This document shows positions 1-8,355 of a DNA stretch of 64,000 nucleotides, piece after piece. The notes beneath the pieces are model-generated. The model did not search any database, was not told the origin of the DNA, and was given only the letters and a program-made list of their open reading frames with translations. The translations under genes were made by a program, and so were the position numbers. How positions within the stretch are numbered: the stretch's first letter is position 1; each line of letters starts with the position of its first letter. Source of the stretch: Hyphomicrobiales bacterium (GTDB lineage Bacteria > Pseudomonadota > Alphaproteobacteria > Rhizobiales > Rhizobiaceae); NCBI GenBank assembly GCA_900473045.1, contig UCKS01000022.1, positions 1 through 64,000 of the forward strand. The letters are read 5' to 3'.

Positions 1-1305
1 GCAATTGCGGCTGCAAAGGCCGCGTTTCCGGCGTGGTCGCGCTCCGGCATTCTCGAACGTCATGCAATCCTCAAGAAGACTGCCGACGAAATCCTTGCGC
101 GCAAGGACGAGCTTGGCAACCTGCTCGCGCGAGAAGAAGGCAAGACGCTGCCGGAAGCGATCGGCGAGACCATCCGCGCCGCCCAGATCTTCGATTTCTT
201 TGCTGGCGAAGCGCTGCGTCTGGCGGGCGAAGTGCTGCCGTCGGTTCGCCCGAACATCGGTGTCGAGATCACCCGCGAGCCGATCGGCGTCATCGGCATC
301 ATCACGCCGTGGAATTTTCCGATCGCCATTCCGGCCTGGAAGATCGCTCCGGCCCTGTGCTACGGCAACACCATCGTCTTCAAGCCGGCCGAACTCGTAC
401 CGGGCTGCTCCTGGGCGATCGCCGACATCCTGCACCGCGCCGGTCTGCCGAAGGGCGTGCTCAACCTCGTCATGGGCAAGGGCTCGGTCGTCGGCCAGGC
501 CATGCTCGACAGCCCGGATCTCGCGGGCATCACGTTTACCGGCTCGACCGGCACCGGCAAGCGTGTCGCTGCCGCCTCGATCGAACATAACCGCAAGTTC
601 CAGCTGGAAATGGGCGGCAAAAACCCCATGGTCGTGCTCGACGACGCTGATCTGACCGTTGCCGTCGAAGCGGCCGCCAATTCCGGCTTCTTCTCGACCG
701 GCCAGCGTTGCACGGCATCGTCACGCCTGATCGTCACCGAAGGCATCCACGACAAGTTCGTCGCTGCACTCACCGAAAAGCTGAAGACGTTGGTGGTCGA
801 TGATGCGCTGAAGGCTGGTACGCACATTGGACCGGTTGTCGACGAACGCCAGCTGGCCACAGATACCGATTACATCGCCATCGGCAAGCAGGAAGGCGCC
901 AAGCTGGCTTTCGGCGGCGAGACCATAACCCGTGACAATCCGGGCTTCTACCTGCAGCCGACGCTGTTTACCGAAGCCACCAACCAGATGCGCATCAGCC
1001 GTGAAGAAATCTTCGGCCCAGTCGCCTCGGTCATCCGGGTCAAGGATTACGAGGAAGCGCTGAGCGTTGCCAACGACACGCCGTTCGGCCTGTCGGCTGG
1101 TATCGCTACGACGAGCCTCAAGCACGCGACCCATTTCAAGCGCAATTCGGAAGCCGGCATGGTGATGGTCAACCTGCCGACCGCCGGTGTCGATTTCCAC
1201 GTGCCGTTCGGCGGCCGCAAGGCTTCGTCCTTCGGCTCGCGCGAGCAGGGCAAGTATGCGGCCGAGTTCTTCACCGTTGTGAAGACCGCTTACACGCTGG
1301 CGTAA
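1..1305 (+). CDS. Aldehyde dehydrogenase, alpha-ketoglutarate semialdehyde dehydrogenase-like (5' end outside window)
   Basis: This is an NAD(P)-dependent aldehyde dehydrogenase whose reading frame is already open at base 1, so the N-terminus is missing. The visible 434 residues carry the family's substrate and cofactor motifs: ITPWNFP, the glycine motif GSTGTGK, the glutamate motif LEMGGKNP, and the nucleophile in GQRCT (Cys codon 709-711). The frame ends in TAA. It lies 55 bp before an L-arabonate dehydratase, and in the non-phosphorylative pentonate route that enzyme is followed by oxidation of alpha-ketoglutarate semialdehyde to 2-oxoglutarate. That context is why I favour this substrate; family membership itself is certain. 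Succinate semialdehyde dehydrogenase is the main alternative. Confidence 0.85.
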   Translation, partial: AIAAAKAAFPAWSRSGILERHAILKKTADEILARKDELGNLLAREEGKTLPEAIGETIRAAQIFDFFAGEALRLAGEVLPSVRPNIGVEITREPIGVIGIITPWNFPIAIPAWKIAPALCYGNTIVFKPAELVPGCSWAIADILHRAGLPKGVLNLVMGKGSVVGQAMLDSPDLAGITFTGSTGTGKRVAAASIEHNRKFQLEMGGKNPMVVLDDADLTVAVEAAANSGFFSTGQRCTASSRLIVTEGIHDKFVAALTEKLKTLVVDDALKAGTHIGPVVDERQLATDTDYIAIGKQEGAKLAFGGETITRDNPGFYLQPTLFTEATNQMRISREEIFGPVASVIRVKDYEEALSVANDTPFGLSAGIATTSLKHATHFKRNSEAGMVMVNLPTAGVDFHVPFGGRKASSFGSREQGKYAAEFFTVVKTAYTLA

Positions 1306-1360
1306 CGACGTTTCCGGATTGGGCAAGGCCCGGTCCGGTCCCTCTTAAAGGACAAGGACT

Positions 1361-3100
1361 ATGACGAAGAAAGCGGAATGGCCGCGCAGGCTGCGGTCCC
1401 AGGAATGGTACGGCGGTACGAGCCGCGACGTGATCTACCATCGCGGCTGGATGAAGAACCAGGGATATCCGCACGACCTGTTCGACGGGCGCCCGGTGAT
1501 CGGCATCCTCAACACCTGGTCGGATATGACGCCGTGCAACGGCCATCTGCGTGAACTCGCCGAAAAGGTGAAGGCCGGCGTCTGGGAGGCCGGCGGCTTC
1601 CCGATGGAAGTGCCCGTGTTCTCTGCATCCGAAAACACGTTTCGTCCAACGGCAATGATGTACCGGAACCTTGCGGCTCTCGCGATCGAAGAGACGATCC
1701 GCGGGCAACCGATGGATGGCTGCGTGCTTCTGGTCGGTTGCGACAAGACCACGCCGTCGCTGATCATGGCTGCGGCCTCCGTTGATCTGCCGTCGATCGT
1801 GGTTACCGGCGGGCCGATGCTGAACGGCTATTTCCGCGGTGAACGCGTTGGTTCCGGCACGCATCTGTGGAAGTTCTCCGAGATGGTGAAGGCCGGCGAG
1901 ATGACGCAGGACGAGTTCCTGGAGGCGGAAGCCTCGATGAGCCGTTCGTCCGGCACCTGCAACACCATGGGCACCGCCTCCACCATGGCCTCCATGGCCG
2001 AGGCGCTCGGTATGGCGCTTTCCGGTAATGCCGCAATCCCGGGCGTCGACAGCCGTCGCAAGGTGATGGCGCAGATCACTGGCCGCCGGATCGTGCAGAT
2101 GGTCAAGGACGACCTAAAGCCGTCCGACATCATGACGAAACAGGCCTTTGAGAACGCCATCCGCACCAATGCGGCCATCGGTGGATCGACCAACGCCGTC
2201 ATCCACCTGCTGGCCATGGCCGGCCGCGTCGGCATCGACCTGACGCTGGACGACTGGGACCGTTGTGGCCGCGACGTGCCGACAATCGTCAACCTGATGC
2301 CGTCGGGCAAATACCTGATGGAAGAGTTCTTCTATGCCGGCGGCTTGCCGGTGGTCATCAAGCGCCTCGGCGAGGCTGGCTTGTTGCACAAGGATGCGCT
2401 GACTGTGTCCGGCGAAACCATGTGGGACGAGGTCAAGGACGTCGTCAACTGGAACGAGGACGTCATCCTGCCAACCGACAAGGCGCTGACGCAATCGGGT
2501 GGCATTGTCGTGGTGCGCGGTAATCTCGCACCGAAGGGCGCGGTGCTGAAGCCGTCTGCCGCGTCGCCGCATCTGTTGACGCATCGCGGCCGGGCTGTGG
2601 TGTTCGAGGACATCGACGATTACAAGGCCAAGATCAACGACGACAATCTCGATATCGACGAGACCTGCATCATGGTCATGAAGAACTGTGGGCCGAAGGG
2701 CTATCCGGGCATGGCCGAGGTCGGCAACATGGGGCTTCCGCCGAAAGTGCTGAAGAAGGGCATCACCGACATGGTGCGTATCTCTGACGCCCGCATGTCC
2801 GGCACGGCCTATGGCACTGTCGTTCTGCACACGTCGCCGGAAGCCGCTGTCGGTGGCCCGCTCGCCGTGGTCCAGAACGGCGACTTTATCGAGCTCGACG
2901 TTCCGAACCGCCGTCTGCATCTCGATATTTCCGAAGCGGAATTGGCACAGCGTCTCGCCGCATGGCAGCCGAACCACGACCTGCCGACATCGGGCTATGC
3001 CTTCCTGCACCAGCAGCATGTCGAAGGGGCCGATACCGGCGCCGACCTCGACTTCCTCAAGGGGTGTCGTGGAAGCGCTGTCGGCAAGGACAGCCACTGA
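1361..3100 (+). CDS. L-arabonate (sugar acid) dehydratase, IlvD/Edd family
   Basis: This 579-residue IlvD/Edd dehydratase probably converts L-arabonate to 2-keto-3-deoxy-L-arabonate. The iron-sulfur ligands are visible as Cys59 (MTPCNGH), Cys127 (VGCDKTTP) and Cys200 (SSGTCNTMG), and the catalytic serine as Ser480 (ARMSGTAYG). Length and all four positions agree with the characterised Rhizobium L-arabinonate dehydratase, which binds a [2Fe-2S] cluster and Mg2+. The start ATG follows an AAAGGACAAGG ribosome site. It is probably co-transcribed with the aldehyde dehydrogenase 55 bp upstream and ends at a strong hairpin. D-xylonate or D-fuconate could also be substrates, since this subfamily is broad. 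Confidence 0.88.
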   Translation: MTKKAEWPRRLRSQEWYGGTSRDVIYHRGWMKNQGYPHDLFDGRPVIGILNTWSDMTPCNGHLRELAEKVKAGVWEAGGFPMEVPVFSASENTFRPTAMMYRNLAALAIEETIRGQPMDGCVLLVGCDKTTPSLIMAAASVDLPSIVVTGGPMLNGYFRGERVGSGTHLWKFSEMVKAGEMTQDEFLEAEASMSRSSGTCNTMGTASTMASMAEALGMALSGNAAIPGVDSRRKVMAQITGRRIVQMVKDDLKPSDIMTKQAFENAIRTNAAIGGSTNAVIHLLAMAGRVGIDLTLDDWDRCGRDVPTIVNLMPSGKYLMEEFFYAGGLPVVIKRLGEAGLLHKDALTVSGETMWDEVKDVVNWNEDVILPTDKALTQSGGIVVVRGNLAPKGAVLKPSAASPHLLTHRGRAVVFEDIDDYKAKINDDNLDIDETCIMVMKNCGPKGYPGMAEVGNMGLPPKVLKKGITDMVRISDARMSGTAYGTVVLHTSPEAAVGGPLAVVQNGDFIELDVPNRRLHLDISEAELAQRLAAWQPNHDLPTSGYAFLHQQHVEGADTGADLDFLKGCRGSAVGKDSH

Positions 3101-3116
3101 TCTGTTAGTCGTTTAG

Positions 3117-3142
3117 AAAATGGCCGGTTCTCCGGCCATTTT
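3117..3142 (+). terminator. Rho-independent terminator after the dehydratase
   Basis: Eleven-base arms (AAAATGGCCGG and CCGGCCATTTT) pair perfectly around a TTCT loop, starting 16 bases after the dehydratase stop. The A/T ends give a T-run in both directions, so it can also stop transcription coming from the vapC remnant on the other strand. Confidence 0.8.
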
Positions 3143-3146
3143 CCCT

Positions 3147-3562
3147 CTATCGCGGGATCTTCAAGGACACCCCTAGTCGGTTAGCAGCTGCTGCCAACGC
3201 ATTATCCTTGGTTGCGAGTATTGCGCCGCTGCGGGACGCCAACTCAAGATAAGCCGCATCATAGCTCGTCAATTTATGTGCTCTGGCAAGTGACAGCGTT
3301 TCACTCCATGCTCTACCTGCCGTTTGTGGGTCAGTCTCGATTGGCATCTGGGCAATTAGGTCTAGCCTTTGCATAATCTCGGAAGCAGAGATACGCCCGC
3401 GTCGTTCAGCCCGCAGTAGTGCGTTTGCGAGTTCCAGATGGAAAAGCGAGGGAACGAGGCCTCCGTTTGCGATTACGTCCTGCGCAATGGTATCCGTATC
3501 ATCCGACGCTTCGTCGTCAAAGCACCATGCAAGCGCATGGAAGCGTCAATGACAGTTGTCAT
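3147..3562 (-). pseudogene. vapC-like PIN-domain toxin, frameshifted
   Basis: The ATG overlaps the antitoxin stop (ATGA, 3559-3562) and opens as MTTVIDASM, the usual VapC N-terminus with the first PIN aspartate. That frame terminates soon after. From about 3537 the neighbouring frame continues as ALAWCFDDEASDD and runs to a stop at 3147, including the conserved acidic motifs TSYDAAYLELA and ATKDNALA. Joining the two parts by restoring one base gives about 138 residues, normal for VapC, so one base appears to have been lost near 3534-3540. No slippery heptamer is visible there. The toxin is probably inactive, unless the missing base is a sequencing error. Confidence 0.75.
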
Positions 3563-3798
3563 TTCCGACCTTCATCGCGCAGTTCTTTCCATGAAATTCC
3601 ACCCAGAGTATTGGCGCGGCGCAGTTCTTTTAGTTTCTGAAAGGCACTTTCGGCTGTCGACGCTTCATTGGATTCAGCGCTCACGAGCCGGGCAACGGCC
3701 TTTCCATGTTTGGTAATGGTGATTTCTTCACCATTTGCCACACGGTCTAGCAGGGATGAAAAATGCGTTTTCGCTTCAAATGCACCAATTTTCGACAT
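3559..3798 (-). CDS. Phd/YefM-family antitoxin
   Basis: This 79-residue antitoxin has the Phd/YefM N-terminal fold, with GAFEAKTHFSSLLDRV followed by GEEITITKHGKAVARLV, which in this family dimerises and binds operator DNA. The C-terminal half (about residues 45-79) would be the disordered toxin-binding tail. It overlaps the frameshifted vapC by the four bases ATGA, the normal translational coupling for these modules. A perfect inverted repeat lies 9 bases upstream of the start and is the likely autoregulatory site. The antitoxin reads intact although its partner is broken. Confidence 0.85.
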   Translation of the reverse strand: MSKIGAFEAKTHFSSLLDRVANGEEITITKHGKAVARLVSAESNEASTAESAFQKLKELRRANTLGGISWKELRDEGRK

Positions 3799-3806
3799 AG
3801 AGACGT

Positions 3807-3843
3807 CTCCAGTTCTGGTTCAAAGTTTAAATCAGAACTGGAG
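3807..3843. promoter_or_regulatory. Inverted repeat, likely antitoxin operator
   Basis: Perfect 11-base arms CTCCAGTTCTG and CAGAACTGGAG lie at 3807-3817 and 3833-3843, separated by an AT-rich 15-base spacer. The site sits immediately upstream of the Phd-like antitoxin start, where such antitoxins bind and repress their own promoter. No other gene starts nearby. Confidence 0.6.
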
Positions 3844-3875
3844 GCGCGTAAACATCGCGTTGAGAGATTGAGCTG

Positions 3876-4697
3876 TCACTGACTCTGCGTCTGGCTTTGA
3901 CCCTGCTGCTCGACCGTCACCGAAACCTTCAACGCTTCACTCGACGATCCGTGGATCAGGCCGGAAATCGGGGCTGCGTCGCGATAGTCCAGCCCGCAGG
4001 CAATGCGGACATAGCGGTCGTCAGGGCACATCTTGTTGGCGGCGTCGAAGCCGACCCAGCCGAGGCCGGTGAGGTGCACCTCGGCCCAGGCGTGGCTGGC
4101 CGTCTGTTCCGGATGGTCTTCCATCATCAGGTATCCCGACACGTAGCGCGCGGGCAGGCCGAGCGTGCGCGCGGCGGCGATCATGATATGGGCGTGGTCC
4201 TGGCAGACGCCGCTCTTTTGAAGGAGGGCCTGTTCCGCCGTTGTCTCCGTTCCGGTCTCGCCCTGCCTGTATTCGACGGTTTCGGCGATCTCGCCCATCA
4301 GGGCGTGCATTTTCGCCAAGTCCGTATCGCCGGCCATCGCCTTGGCAAGATTGCGGATCGGCTTGGCCATCTTGGTGAGCGGCGTTTCGCGCAGATAGAG
4401 CCAGAGCGGGGCATAGGCTTGGTGAGCACCATAGACGCCGGCCTTGTCCTCGGTTTCCACTTCGCCGGAGGCGACGATACGGATGAAGGTCTGGTCTCCG
4501 TTGACGCTGACGAGATTGACGCGGTTGCCGAAATGATCGTCATAGCCGACCTCCATCTTGGCGCCCTCGACGGAGGTTTCCCAACTGATAACAGTCTGGC
4601 CGGTCTGCGTCAGCGGTGTCAGGCGCAGGCGCTGGAGCGAATACTGCACCGGTTCGGCATAGGTGTATTCGGTGGTGTGGCTGATCTTCAGACGCAT
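3876..4697 (-). CDS. Transglutaminase-like protease-fold protein, bacterial N-terminal domain type
   Basis: This is a 273-residue transglutaminase-core protein. The N-terminal beta region (MRLKISHTTEYTYAEPV) is the bacterial transglutaminase N domain. The catalytic triad is visible as Cys in SGVCQDHAHIM, His in SHAWAEVHL and Asp in GFDAANK. There is no signal peptide or membrane segment, so it should be cytoplasmic. It is the last gene of a three-gene operon with an alpha-E protein and a circularly permuted ATP-grasp enzyme, a gene set conserved in many bacteria. Comparative studies proposed that such sets make and then crosslink or hydrolyse a peptide-like product; the substrate is unknown. 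Confidence 0.88.
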   Translation of the reverse strand: MRLKISHTTEYTYAEPVQYSLQRLRLTPLTQTGQTVISWETSVEGAKMEVGYDDHFGNRVNLVSVNGDQTFIRIVASGEVETEDKAGVYGAHQAYAPLWLYLRETPLTKMAKPIRNLAKAMAGDTDLAKMHALMGEIAETVEYRQGETGTETTAEQALLQKSGVCQDHAHIMIAAARTLGLPARYVSGYLMMEDHPEQTASHAWAEVHLTGLGWVGFDAANKMCPDDRYVRIACGLDYRDAAPISGLIHGSSSEALKVSVTVEQQGQSQTQSQ

Positions 4698-4718
4698 TGG
4701 TCTCTCTCCATCCGAATC

Positions 4719-5657
4719 TCAGTTGAACCGGTAACCGTCGGAGATTTCCTGTCCCAGACGGTTGTTGTGGTTGATGAAATTCTCGATGTACTCGTGCAGG
4801 CCCTGGTCCATGACATCCTTGATCGAATGGCTGCGCAGCGAGGACAGGGTTCCTTCCGCCGTCGCATGCGCCGCGTGGCCTTCGCCATATTCGCGTGCAA
4901 GATAGCCGAGATTGCTGACGATCTTGTCGTAGCAATAGGCAAGCGACCGCGGCATACGTCCATTGAGGATCAGGAAGTCGGCGATGTTGGACGGCTTGTA
5001 TTCTGCTTCGTAGACCCAGCCGTAGGACCGGTGCGCAGAAACCGAGCGCAGGATCGATTCCCATTGCACGTTGTCGATCGAGGAGCCGACCTGCGACACC
5101 GCGGGAAGCAGCACGTAATATTTCACATCGAGAATGCGCGCCGTGTTGTCGGCCCGCTCGATGAAGGTGCCGATGCGCGAGAAGTTGAAGATCTCGTTGC
5201 GCAACATCGTGCCGTGGAAGGCGCCACGGATCAGCGCGGTCTTCCGCTTGATGGCGTCGATCGCCTCGGGCAGGTCCGCCGGCTTGACGCGACGAGCCAG
5301 CATCGTCTTCAGGTCCAGCCAGCATTCATTGGTGGCTTCCCATGTTTCCCGCGTCAGCGCAGTGCGCACCATACGGGCATTGTTGCGGCCCGAATCGATG
5401 CAGGACATCACGCTGGACGGATTAGACTTGTCGCGCAGCAGGAAATCGATGGCGTCGGCGCTGGTGAGCGCCGGATAGAGATCGTCATAGATGTCGCGAA
5501 CGCCGGAGCTCTGCAGCACGCCGTCCCAGTCGTCTTCCGTCGCCTCCGAACGGGTCAGCGACATGCGCAGACCGGCATCGATCAGCCGGGCACTGTTTTC
5601 GGCCCGCTCGATATAGCGAAACATCCAGTAGAGGCCGTTTGCGGTTCTTCCAAGCAT
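4719..5657 (-). CDS. Alpha-E domain protein (DUF403)
   Basis: This 312-residue helical protein belongs to the alpha-E (DUF403) family. It opens with the typical LGRTANGLYWMFRYIERAEN segment and later has FSRIGTFIERADNTARILD, a second copy of the ER-A-N type motif near residue 180. The family has no established activity and occurs almost only beside ATP-grasp and transglutaminase partners, as here. It starts 1 base after the ATP-grasp gene ends and is followed by the transglutaminase 21 bases later, so the three are almost certainly one transcript. A role as scaffold or partner of the ligase is an inference. Confidence 0.88.
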   Translation of the reverse strand: MLGRTANGLYWMFRYIERAENSARLIDAGLRMSLTRSEATEDDWDGVLQSSGVRDIYDDLYPALTSADAIDFLLRDKSNPSSVMSCIDSGRNNARMVRTALTRETWEATNECWLDLKTMLARRVKPADLPEAIDAIKRKTALIRGAFHGTMLRNEIFNFSRIGTFIERADNTARILDVKYYVLLPAVSQVGSSIDNVQWESILRSVSAHRSYGWVYEAEYKPSNIADFLILNGRMPRSLAYCYDKIVSNLGYLAREYGEGHAAHATAEGTLSSLRSHSIKDVMDQGLHEYIENFINHNNRLGQEISDGYRFN

Positions 5658-5658
5658 G

Positions 5659-7092
5659 TCAGTCCTCCAGAACCCAGGTATCCTTGGTGCCGCCGCCCTG
5701 GCTGGAATTCACCACCAGCGAGCCGGCCTTCAAAGCCACGCGGGTCAGCCCGCCCGGAATGATCTGCACCTTGTCGGAAACGAGGACGTAAGGGCGAAGA
5801 TCCACATGGCGTGGCGCAATGCCCTTGTTGACGAGGATCGGCACGGTCGAAAGCGAAAGTGTCGGTTGGGCGATATAGTTGGCGGGACGCGCTTTGAGCT
5901 TTTCAGCAAACAGCGTGCGTTCTTTCTTTGAGGCTGTCGGGCCGACCAGCATGCCGTAGCCGCCGGAGCCGTGCACCTCCTTGACGACAAGGTCGGCGAG
6001 GTTTTCGAGCACGTATTTCAGGCTGTCGGCTTCCGAACAGCGCCAGGTCGGGACATTCTCGAGCAACGCCTTGCGACCGGTATAGAATTCGACGATCTCC
6101 GGCATGTAGGAATAGATCGCCTTGTCGTCGCAGATGCCGGTTCCAGGCGCGTTGGCGATGGTGATGTTGCCGGCGCGGTAGACATCCATGATGCCGGGAA
6201 CGCCGAGTGCCGATTCGGGCTTGAAGGTCAGCGGATCCAGATAATCGTCATCGACGCGGCGGTAGAGCACGTCGATTGCCTCGTAGCCGCGCGTGGTGCG
6301 CATCTTCACCTTGCCGTCGATGACGCGCAGGTCCGAGCCTTCAACCAGTTCGACGCCCATCATGTCGGCGAGGAAGGCATGTTCGTAGTAGGCCGAATTG
6401 TAGATGCCGGGGGTGAGCACTGCGACACGCGGCTTGCCCTCGCAGCCAGGAGGGGCAAGCGACGCCAGCGAGTGACGCAGAAGATAGGGATAGTTCTCGA
6501 CCGGCCGGACGCGGTTCTGATGGAAGAGTTCCGGGAACATCTGCATCATCGTCTCGCGGTTTTCCAGCATGTAGCTGACACCGGAGGGCGTGCGGGCATT
6601 GTCTTCCAAAACGTAGAACTGGTCTTCGCCGGTGCGCACGATGTCGGTGCCGACAATATGGGTATAGACGCCGCCCGGCGGACGAAAACCGATCATCTGC
6701 GGCAGGAAGGCGACGTTGCGCTCGATCAGCTCGCGCGGAACGCGGCCGGCCTTGATGATTTCCTGCTTGTGGTAGATGTCGTCGAGGAAGGCGTTGAGGG
6801 CGATGACCCGCTGTTCGATGCCCTGGGCCAGCTTGCGCCATTCCCGACCGGAAATGATGCGCGGTATCAGGTCGAAGGGGATAAGCTTTTCGGAGCTGTC
6901 TGCGTGCCCGTAGACCGCGAAGGTGATGCCGGTCTTGCGGAATATGTTTTCCGCCTCCCGCGATTTGGCGATCAGGCGGGCCTTGTCCTGGGCTGCGTAC
7001 CAATCATTGTAAGTCGAGTAAGGCTGGCGCGGGCTGTTGTCCGCATTCATCATTTCGTCAAATGCCAACGGTGTGATCCCCTTTTTTGTCAT
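5659..7092 (-). CDS. Circularly permuted type 2 ATP-grasp protein (DUF404/DUF407)
   Basis: This 477-residue circularly permuted ATP-grasp enzyme would form an amide or ester bond using ATP. Landmarks include GFRPPGGVYTHIVGTDIVRT, the nucleotide-site segment YVLEDNARTPSGVSYMLENR, and KEVHGSGGYGML near residue 385. The C-terminal VNSSQGGGTKDTWVLED is typical of the family. I chose the ATG at 7092 (MTKKGITPLAF) over a TTG nine codons upstream; neither has a strong ribosome site. It heads the operon with alpha-E and transglutaminase genes, which suggests that it makes a peptide or isopeptide product acted on by the others. The substrate is unknown. Confidence 0.87.
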   Translation of the reverse strand: MTKKGITPLAFDEMMNADNSPRQPYSTYNDWYAAQDKARLIAKSREAENIFRKTGITFAVYGHADSSEKLIPFDLIPRIISGREWRKLAQGIEQRVIALNAFLDDIYHKQEIIKAGRVPRELIERNVAFLPQMIGFRPPGGVYTHIVGTDIVRTGEDQFYVLEDNARTPSGVSYMLENRETMMQMFPELFHQNRVRPVENYPYLLRHSLASLAPPGCEGKPRVAVLTPGIYNSAYYEHAFLADMMGVELVEGSDLRVIDGKVKMRTTRGYEAIDVLYRRVDDDYLDPLTFKPESALGVPGIMDVYRAGNITIANAPGTGICDDKAIYSYMPEIVEFYTGRKALLENVPTWRCSEADSLKYVLENLADLVVKEVHGSGGYGMLVGPTASKKERTLFAEKLKARPANYIAQPTLSLSTVPILVNKGIAPRHVDLRPYVLVSDKVQIIPGGLTRVALKAGSLVVNSSQGGGTKDTWVLED

Positions 7093-7411
7093 TTGAGACC
7101 AACAGCAAGAGCAATGCAAGAAGCATGCTCAATCGAAGACAAAAGAAATTTCGCCGCTTTTTTGGGCCTTTCGACGAGTTTTTCGGGGGACCATGGCGCA
7201 GTTTTCATCATGGAATATTGCCACTTGCAGAGTTGGCCCCATTGCTGGGGCAAGCCGCCGGACTTTGAAGTCTGTAACGCCCAAAATTTATGCAGCCATC
7301 CCAGACGGTTGTTGCGGAGATTGACGATAAACATCAGGAATTTTGCTTTGACCATCATCGGATGCAGCCCTATCGCATTCGCTGACGCTAATATCGCATC
7401 AGGAAGCCTCC
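7093..7411. other. Intergenic region between divergent genes
   Basis: This 319-base AT-richer stretch separates the divergent ATP-grasp operon and the EamA transporter and must hold both promoters. Short frames here lack ribosome sites or protein-like composition. I see no convincing inverted repeat. The only clear signal is an AGGAAG ribosome site directly before the transporter ATG. Confidence 0.5.
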
Positions 7412-8302
7412 ATGACCCTCGACCGCCTGGCCCCGGCCATTTTCGTTTTGCTCTGGTCGACGGGATGGGTGATGGCGAAATATGCCGATATCTATGCCGA
7501 TCCGCTGACATTCCTGGTCATGCGCTATCTTCTCGCCATGCTGCTGTTTGTCGGCTTCTGTCTTGCCACCGGTGCTGTCTGGCCAAAGACGTGGATTGGG
7601 GCAGGCCATGCGGTGGTCTCCGGCATCTTCCTGCACGGGCTTTATCTCGGCGCCGTCTGGTGGGCGATCGGGCAAGGGGTACCGGCGGCGATTTCCGGTA
7701 TCATCGCCGGTTTGCAGCCTCTGATGACGGCGGTTGTCGCCCCGGCCCTGATCGGTGAAAACCTCTCGAGCCAGCAGAAAATCGGGTTGACGCTCGGTTT
7801 CCTTGGCATCGCGCTGGCCGTCATCCCCAAGGTTCTGGCGATCGATACCGGCATGACGCCGATCCACCTGTTTCCGGTCGTCGTCAACATTCTGGGCATG
7901 GCGGCCGTCACCTATGGCACCATCTACCAGAAGCGGCACCTGCAGGACGGCGACATCCGTTCGACCGCGACCTTGCAATATGTTGGCGCCCTGATCGTCA
8001 CCATCCCTGCGGCTTTTCTGCTGGAGGACATGCGGGTGATCTGGAGCGTGCAATTGTTTGCGGCCCTGGCCTGGGCGGTGCTCGGCCTGTCGATGGGGGC
8101 GATTGCCCTGCTGCTCTATCTTATCCGGCGCGGGCAGGTCTCGAAGGCCGCGTCGCTGATCTATCTGGTGCCGCCGCTCGCGGCTTTTCAAGCATGGCTG
8201 CTGTTTGACGAAGCCCTGACGCTGCCGATGATTGTCGGCACGGTCATCGCAGTGGCCGGGGTTTACCTCACCAACCGCAAACCCGCCGCCGTTCCGGCAT
8301 AA
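7412..8302 (+). CDS. EamA/DMT-superfamily transporter
   Basis: This 296-residue inner-membrane protein has the drug/metabolite transporter architecture: about ten hydrophobic helices in two EamA repeats. The first starts LAPAIFVLLWSTGWVMAKYAD and the second begins near residue 160 around VVNILGMAAVTYGTIYQK. Such proteins export amino acids, metabolites or drugs by proton exchange; the substrate cannot be read from the sequence. The start has a good AGGAAG ribosome site 7 bases upstream. It is a single-gene unit that meets the helicase gene at a shared hairpin. Confidence 0.88.
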   Translation: MTLDRLAPAIFVLLWSTGWVMAKYADIYADPLTFLVMRYLLAMLLFVGFCLATGAVWPKTWIGAGHAVVSGIFLHGLYLGAVWWAIGQGVPAAISGIIAGLQPLMTAVVAPALIGENLSSQQKIGLTLGFLGIALAVIPKVLAIDTGMTPIHLFPVVVNILGMAAVTYGTIYQKRHLQDGDIRSTATLQYVGALIVTIPAAFLLEDMRVIWSVQLFAALAWAVLGLSMGAIALLLYLIRRGQVSKAASLIYLVPPLAAFQAWLLFDEALTLPMIVGTVIAVAGVYLTNRKPAAVPA

Positions 8303-8304
8303 AA

Positions 8305-8327
8305 AACGGCGGGTCCCGCCCGCCGTT
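8305..8327. terminator. Bidirectional terminator between convergent genes
   Basis: Nine-base arms AACGGCGGG and CCCGCCGTT pair perfectly around TCCCG, directly after the transporter stop. The A-run on the left (8301-8306) becomes a T-run for the helicase strand, so the helicase is the better-served gene. Confidence 0.75.
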
Positions 8328-8355
8328 CTTCATCTCAATTCACTAGCGCGAAGGC

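Noticed and set aside
3897..5762. A 621-codon open frame antisense to the transglutaminase and alpha-E genes.
   Set aside because: It mirrors the real genes in a GC-rich genome, has no protein-family features and no ribosome site; the minus-strand genes show clear conserved motifs.
7086..7268. A 60-codon frame between the ATP-grasp and EamA genes.
   Set aside because: No ribosome site, low-complexity composition and overlap with the ATP-grasp start region.
5971..7758. A 595-codon open frame antisense to the ATP-grasp gene and extending into the EamA gene.
   Set aside because: Spans two well-supported genes on different strands; no domain or start signal.
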